A stretch of DNA of 64,000 bases from JADGHX01 sp035760965 (GTDB taxonomy: Bacteria; Pseudomonadota; Gammaproteobacteria; Steroidobacterales; Steroidobacteraceae). The stretch covers positions 62,001 to 126,000 of the forward strand of contig DASTRY010000051.1 of assembly GCA_035760965.1 (NCBI GenBank). Reading direction: 5' to 3'. Below, piece after piece: positions 62,491 through 64,000 of the stretch. Positions within the stretch are counted from its first letter, which is position 1. Each line of letters starts with the position of its first letter. The position numbers and the translations under genes were made by a program. The notes beneath the pieces were generated by a model. That model searched no databases and had not been told where the DNA came from. It saw only the letters and a list, made by a program, of their open reading frames with translations.

Positions 62491-63366
62491 ATGCACGCCA
62501 TCATGTACACCACGCTCATTCAGGTCGCCGAGCTCGCCGCGCTTCTCGAGCGCGAGCCGCAGGCCGACGCGAGCGTCGTCGTGCTCGACTGCCGCCACGA
62601 GCTTTCGCAGCCCGAGTGGAGCGATCGCGCCTACGCGGCAGGCCACATCCCGACAGCGGTGCAGGCACACCTCGATCGCGATCTTTCGGGCCCCGTCACG
62701 CCCACTAGCGGGCGCCATCCTCTGCCCGACGTCACGGCGTTTGCCGAGACGCTCGGCCGGTGGGGGATCGACAACACGGTGCAGGTCGTGGCCTACGATC
62801 AGGGGAACGGTGTGTACGCGGCGCGCGCATGGTGGCTGCTGCGCTGGGTCGGACACAGCGCGGTCGCCGTGCTCGATGGCGGCTTCGCCGCATGGCAGGA
62901 GGCGGGCCTTCGTGTCTCACACGATGCGCCTGCTCGCGCGCCGCGCCGGTTCGTGCCGCACGTTGCTGCCGGCGCAGCGCTGTCGACAGCCGAGGTCGAG
63001 CAGGCGCTCATGCGCAATGAGATTGCGCTCGTCGATGCGCGCGGCGCCGATCGCTTCCGCGGCGAGAACGAGACGATCGATCCGGTCGCCGGTCACGTGC
63101 CGGGCGCGACGAACCGGCCGTTCGGCAAGAACGTCGATGGCCGCGGTCGCTTCCTGCCCGCCGCCGAGTTGCGCCGCCAGTGGACTGAAGCGCTGGCCGG
63201 ACGCGACGCGCGCGAGGTGGTCGCCATGTGCGGCTCCGGCGTGAGCGCGTGCCACAACCTGCTCGCGCTCGAGATTGCCGGACTCTCCGGGGCCCGCCTC
63301 TACGCGGGCTCGTGGAGCGAGTGGATTCGCGATCCGCGCCGGCCGATCGCGCGCGGACCCGCCTGA
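62491..63366 (+). CDS. Sulfurtransferase (3-mercaptopyruvate-type, two rhodanese domains)
   Basis: This 291-residue enzyme has two rhodanese domains. The first lacks the active-site cysteine (VQVVAYDQGNGVYAARAWWLLRWVGH). The second has the catalytic loop MCGSGVSACHNLLAL (Cys247) and the usual ending LYAGSWSEWIRDPRRPIA. The loop Cys-Gly-Ser-Gly-Val-Ser-Ala resembles the mercaptopyruvate sulfurtransferase form Cys-Gly-(S/T)-Gly-Val. Second-domain ends also match thiosulfate sulfurtransferases, so the donor is not certain. Met at 62503 is an alternative start. Confidence 0.9.
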   Translation: MHAIMYTTLIQVAELAALLEREPQADASVVVLDCRHELSQPEWSDRAYAAGHIPTAVQAHLDRDLSGPVTPTSGRHPLPDVTAFAETLGRWGIDNTVQVVAYDQGNGVYAARAWWLLRWVGHSAVAVLDGGFAAWQEAGLRVSHDAPARAPRRFVPHVAAGAALSTAEVEQALMRNEIALVDARGADRFRGENETIDPVAGHVPGATNRPFGKNVDGRGRFLPAAELRRQWTEALAGRDAREVVAMCGSGVSACHNLLALEIAGLSGARLYAGSWSEWIRDPRRPIARGPA

Positions 63367-63451
63367 GCGATGCGCGTGCATGCACGGCGCACGCACGCAC
63401 ACTCTTCCTCGCCGCACATTTTTGTTATCTTCCGCGCCAATTGCATTTGGG

Positions 63452-63544
63452 TGGCTGGCACCGTTCATCGGGACCAGCCATTTGTCTTTTGGCCGATCGA
63501 TTTCGATGCCCACTGATACTCGCAGGAACGCTCGTGGCCGCTGA
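63452..63544 (+). promoter_or_regulatory. speA leader: hairpin and arginine-rich mini-ORF
   Basis: A 7-bp stem (63452-63458 with 63474-63480), with a further inner 3-bp stem, is followed by a T-rich stretch. Then a 12-codon ORF (63506-63544) encodes MPTDTRRNARGR and overlaps the speA GTG. Four of its 12 residues are Arg. It may couple arginine level to arginine decarboxylase, or the hairpin may just end the upstream sulfurtransferase transcript. There is no good Shine-Dalgarno for the mini-ORF. Confidence 0.3.
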
Positions 63545-64000
63545 TCCCAAAATCGCCGTGAACGGCAAGCCGAAGTTCAACCCCGCGCAGCCGTGGCGGA
63601 TCGAGGACTCGCTCGACCTCTACCATGTGAACGCGTGGGGCAAGGGCTACTTCTCCATCAACGAGGCCGGGCACGTCGTCGTCCGCCCGGACACGCAGCC
63701 CGGCCGCGAGATCGATCTCTACGAGGTGGTCGAGGGATTGAAGGCGCGGGATCTCACGACGCCGGTCGTCGTGCGCTTCTCCGACATCCTCGCGCATCGT
63801 CTCAAGCACCTGCACGCCGCCTTCCAGCAGGCCATCGCCGAGAACGAATACCGCAATCGCTACACCGCGGTTTATCCGATCAAGGTGAATCAGCAGCGCC
63901 TCGTGGTCGAAGAAGTCTACCGCTACGGCAAGGAATTCGGTTTCGGGCTCGAGTGCGGCTCGAAGCCGGAGCTGCTCGCCGTGATGGCGATGACCGAGAG
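63534..64000 (+). CDS. speA: Biosynthetic arginine decarboxylase, N-terminal part (3' truncated by window)
   Basis: This enzyme makes agmatine from arginine with pyridoxal phosphate. The first 155 residues are in the window. SpeA-type features are WRIEDSLDLYHVNAWGKGYFSINEAGHVVVRP, SDILAHRLKHLHAAFQQAI, and YPIKVNQQRLVVEEVYRYG with the PLP-binding Lys117, followed by FGLECGSKPELLAVMAM. The GTG at 63534 has AGGA seven to eight bases upstream; a second GTG at 63558 is possible. Agmatine leads to putrescine, the substrate of homospermidine synthase nearby. Confidence 0.95.
   Translation, partial: MAADPKIAVNGKPKFNPAQPWRIEDSLDLYHVNAWGKGYFSINEAGHVVVRPDTQPGREIDLYEVVEGLKARDLTTPVVVRFSDILAHRLKHLHAAFQQAIAENEYRNRYTAVYPIKVNQQRLVVEEVYRYGKEFGFGLECGSKPELLAVMAMTE

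Noticed and set aside
63275..63505. Longer plus-strand frame leading into the speA mini-ORF
   Set aside because: It overlaps the sulfurtransferase end and has shadow composition; only the last 12 codons merit attention.

Overview
The window is high-GC, densely packed chromosome from a gammaproteobacterium. The gene order groES-groEL / dsbD-tlpA / aroQ-accB-accC-prmA-(DUF3426)-dusB-fis-purH-purD, and the divergent pair trxA-rho / rhlB, is the kind seen in Xanthomonadales, Nevskiales and Steroidobacterales. Homospermidine synthase beside arginine decarboxylase, and an envelope operon of DUF1302, DUF1329, YCF48 and RND families, fit a soil or water member near Steroidobacteraceae or Nevskiales. 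The taxon is an inference. I saw no tRNA, rRNA, CRISPR array, insertion sequence or integrase.

Layout. 1-5.6 kb: end of a rhodanese, a TolC-type outer membrane channel, then lipopolysaccharide inner-core genes (waaA, a KdkA-like Kdo kinase with a very long low-complexity tail, a family 9 glycosyltransferase and a DUF6165 gene). 5.7-12.4 kb: two small proteins, glnE and two lipoproteins. 12.5-14.9 kb: groESL with a CIRCE operator overlapping its promoter and a strongly structured 3' region. 14.9-27 kb: dsbD/tlpA thiol chemistry, the aroQ-accBC-prmA-dusB-fis block and purHD. 27-32.7 kb: an LplT-PlsC fusion, a GlsB-type stress membrane protein behind a terminator-like leader, an unknown outer membrane protein, and rho-trxA. 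33-38.6 kb: rhlB, a YrfG-type nucleotidase, ydcH, an MscS channel, arfB and a MATE exporter. 38.7-47.2 kb: a minus-strand operon DUF1302-DUF1329-YCF48-RND-mmsA. 47.4-51.4 kb: plsB, a YqiA-type hydrolase, an alkyltransferase-like protein and a hotdog protein. 51.4-53.4 kb: a solitary contractile-tail sheath gene with a small coiled-coil gene. 53.4-59.5 kb: an M1 peptidase, an L,D-transpeptidase, two TPM-domain proteins and LemA. 59.6-64 kb: greB, homospermidine synthase, a GST, a mercaptopyruvate-type sulfurtransferase and the start of speA.

Working together. WaaA plus KdkA suggest a core with a single phosphorylated Kdo. DsbD should feed electrons to the adjacent membrane-anchored TlpA-like thioredoxin. 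AccB and AccC form the biotin arm of acetyl-CoA carboxylase, while PlsB and the LplT-PlsC fusion use its products for phospholipid. SpeA (through agmatine and putrescine) and homospermidine synthase form a polyamine route.

The most unusual items are the five-gene envelope operon, which looks like a trans-envelope carrier for a hydrophobic compound, and the orphan tail sheath gene. Next come the terminator hairpin that glsB transcripts must contain, the structured groESL 3' region, and the arginine-rich mini-ORF overlapping the speA start. These rest on reading the sequence and on family knowledge; no searches were run.
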